In this document: positions 5,847 through 6,519 of the stretch, piece by piece
How positions within the stretch are numbered: the first letter of the stretch is position 1
Layout: every line of letters starts with the position of its first letter
Assembly (NCBI GenBank): GCA_031254445.1
Contig: JAIRUL010000267.1
Location: forward strand, 1-6,519
Reading direction: 5' to 3'
DNA: 6,519 nucleotides
From: Chitinispirillales bacterium
GTDB lineage: Bacteria; Fibrobacterota; Chitinivibrionia; Chitinivibrionales; Chitinispirillaceae
Program-made: the position numbers and the translations under genes
Notes under the pieces: model-generated
Database searches by the model: none
Told to the model about the DNA's origin: nothing
What the model saw: only the letters and a program-made list of their open reading frames with translations

Positions 5847-6488
5847 ATGAAACGCTTTATCGTAGCAAGCTGTTTGGCAGTTGTTTTAGCTGGGGGAATA
5901 GCCAGTTCCGCTAATGCGCAGGGGTTGCAGTTCGGGGTTCGCGCCGGGATGTCGATGAACATGTTTTCTATTGATGAAACCGGCGCCCCCGACTTTGACA
6001 TGGGATTCGGTTTTGGCGGCGGGCTGGCGCTGAAATACGCATTTACGGAGCAGTTAAGCCTTAATCCGGAGGTGAGCTTCTACTATAGGACATTGGGAAG
6101 CTATTCGACGGATTTGTTTGGTCTGGCTAAAATGGAGGCGAGCTTTAATGAAATGGCCGTCTCTATCCCCATTTTGGTTCAATATGCGCCTATTGCGGAC
6201 GTGCCTCTTTATGTGACGGGCGGTATTCAGTTAGACATACCTTTCAGCACAAAAGCGAAAGTCGAAATGACCTATTTGGGGGAAACCGAAAAGGAAGAAG
6301 AGGATGCGTCTGACGAAAGGGCTTCGGTTGACATCGGCATTGCGGTCGGCGTAGGCTACATGATATTGCCGAATTTGGGCGTTGATTTCAGGTATGTTTT
6401 CAATGTAAATCAGCCCTTTGACGAAGACAAGACCGCCTCAAAGTCATCTCTTATGTCCATGGGCCTCGGCATAACGTATCTCTTCTAA
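5847..6488 (+). CDS. Porin-family outer-membrane beta-barrel protein, paralogue 3
   Basis: This 213-residue paralogue starts MKRFIVASCLAVVLAGG and should be cut after ANA (residues 22-24), giving QGLQFGVRAGMSMNMFS. Strand-like segments are FDMGFGFGGGLALKYAF, LSLNPEVSFYYRTLGS, MAVSIPILVQYAPIADVPLY, VTGGIQLDIPFSTK, VDIGIAVGVGYMILPNLGVDF and MSMGLGITYLF. It ends exactly on Phe, the standard C-terminal signal recognised by the BAM complex, unlike its two neighbours. A highly acidic loop (EKEEEDASDE) marks one probable surface region. GGAGGTG five bases or so before the ATG is the strongest ribosome-binding site of the array, so this may be the best-translated member. The 185-base gap upstream holds hairpins and possibly a separate promoter. 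The end of the window comes 31 bases after its stop, with no terminator seen; a further paralogue could follow. Confidence 0.86.
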   Translation: MKRFIVASCLAVVLAGGIASSANAQGLQFGVRAGMSMNMFSIDETGAPDFDMGFGFGGGLALKYAFTEQLSLNPEVSFYYRTLGSYSTDLFGLAKMEASFNEMAVSIPILVQYAPIADVPLYVTGGIQLDIPFSTKAKVEMTYLGETEKEEEDASDERASVDIGIAVGVGYMILPNLGVDFRYVFNVNQPFDEDKTASKSSLMSMGLGITYLF

Positions 6489-6519
6489 CAAAATAACACA
6501 ACGCCGTTCAACAGTATTT

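Noticed and set aside
5777..6001. Minus-strand open frame overlapping the start of paralogue 3
   Set aside because: It overlaps the conserved signal peptide region of a clear plus-strand gene and shows no recognisable protein features.

Overview
The window looks like chromosomal sequence from a Gram-negative bacterium. It carries three small proteins with Sec signal peptides ending in ANA and an outer-membrane beta-barrel pattern, a full-length mfd, and conventional sigma-70-like promoters and Shine-Dalgarno sites. The style of the barrel proteins, the tRNA without an encoded CCA and the mixed codon use (GC-rich but with many AGG and ATA codons) would fit a lineage of the Fibrobacteres/Bacteroidetes/Chlorobi superphylum. 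That placement is a low-confidence inference, and nothing here fixes the species.

Layout. Positions 1-427 (minus strand) hold a type II toxin-antitoxin module: a near-consensus promoter, an intact Phd/YefM-family antitoxin, and three bases later the start of a RelE/ParE-type toxin. The toxin frame has an in-frame TAG at codon 9 and runs off the left edge. This block is visibly AT-richer than its neighbour. Positions 428-569 are an AT-rich divergent intergenic region with a possible tRNA promoter and an 8-bp inverted repeat. A 72-nt tRNA follows (570-641); its anticodon reads UUU (Lys), but it has an unusual C at position 37. About 40 bases on, mfd (682-4161) encodes the transcription-repair coupling factor with all expected domains and motifs, but no recognisable ribosome-binding site precedes its start.

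After mfd, a good promoter (4194-4222) drives three tandem paralogous genes (4332-5024, 5050-5661, 5847-6488). Each encodes a secreted, probably 8-stranded porin-family outer-membrane protein of about 200-230 residues. The first two are closely spaced and surely co-transcribed. The third is separated by 185 bases containing inverted repeats, and may have its own control. The cores of the paralogues are well conserved while the segments expected to form surface loops differ in length and sequence, so this is a small expanded and diversifying family. The window ends 31 bases after the third gene, so the array may continue.

The parts are functionally separate: a TA module that is probably toxin-dead, a tRNA/DNA-repair unit, and an envelope-protein array. 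I see no evidence for a wholly new system. The most notable items are the amber-interrupted toxin beside an intact antitoxin, the odd tRNA anticodon loop, the possible leaderless 34-codon ORF overlapping the first barrel gene, and the structured gap inside the barrel array.
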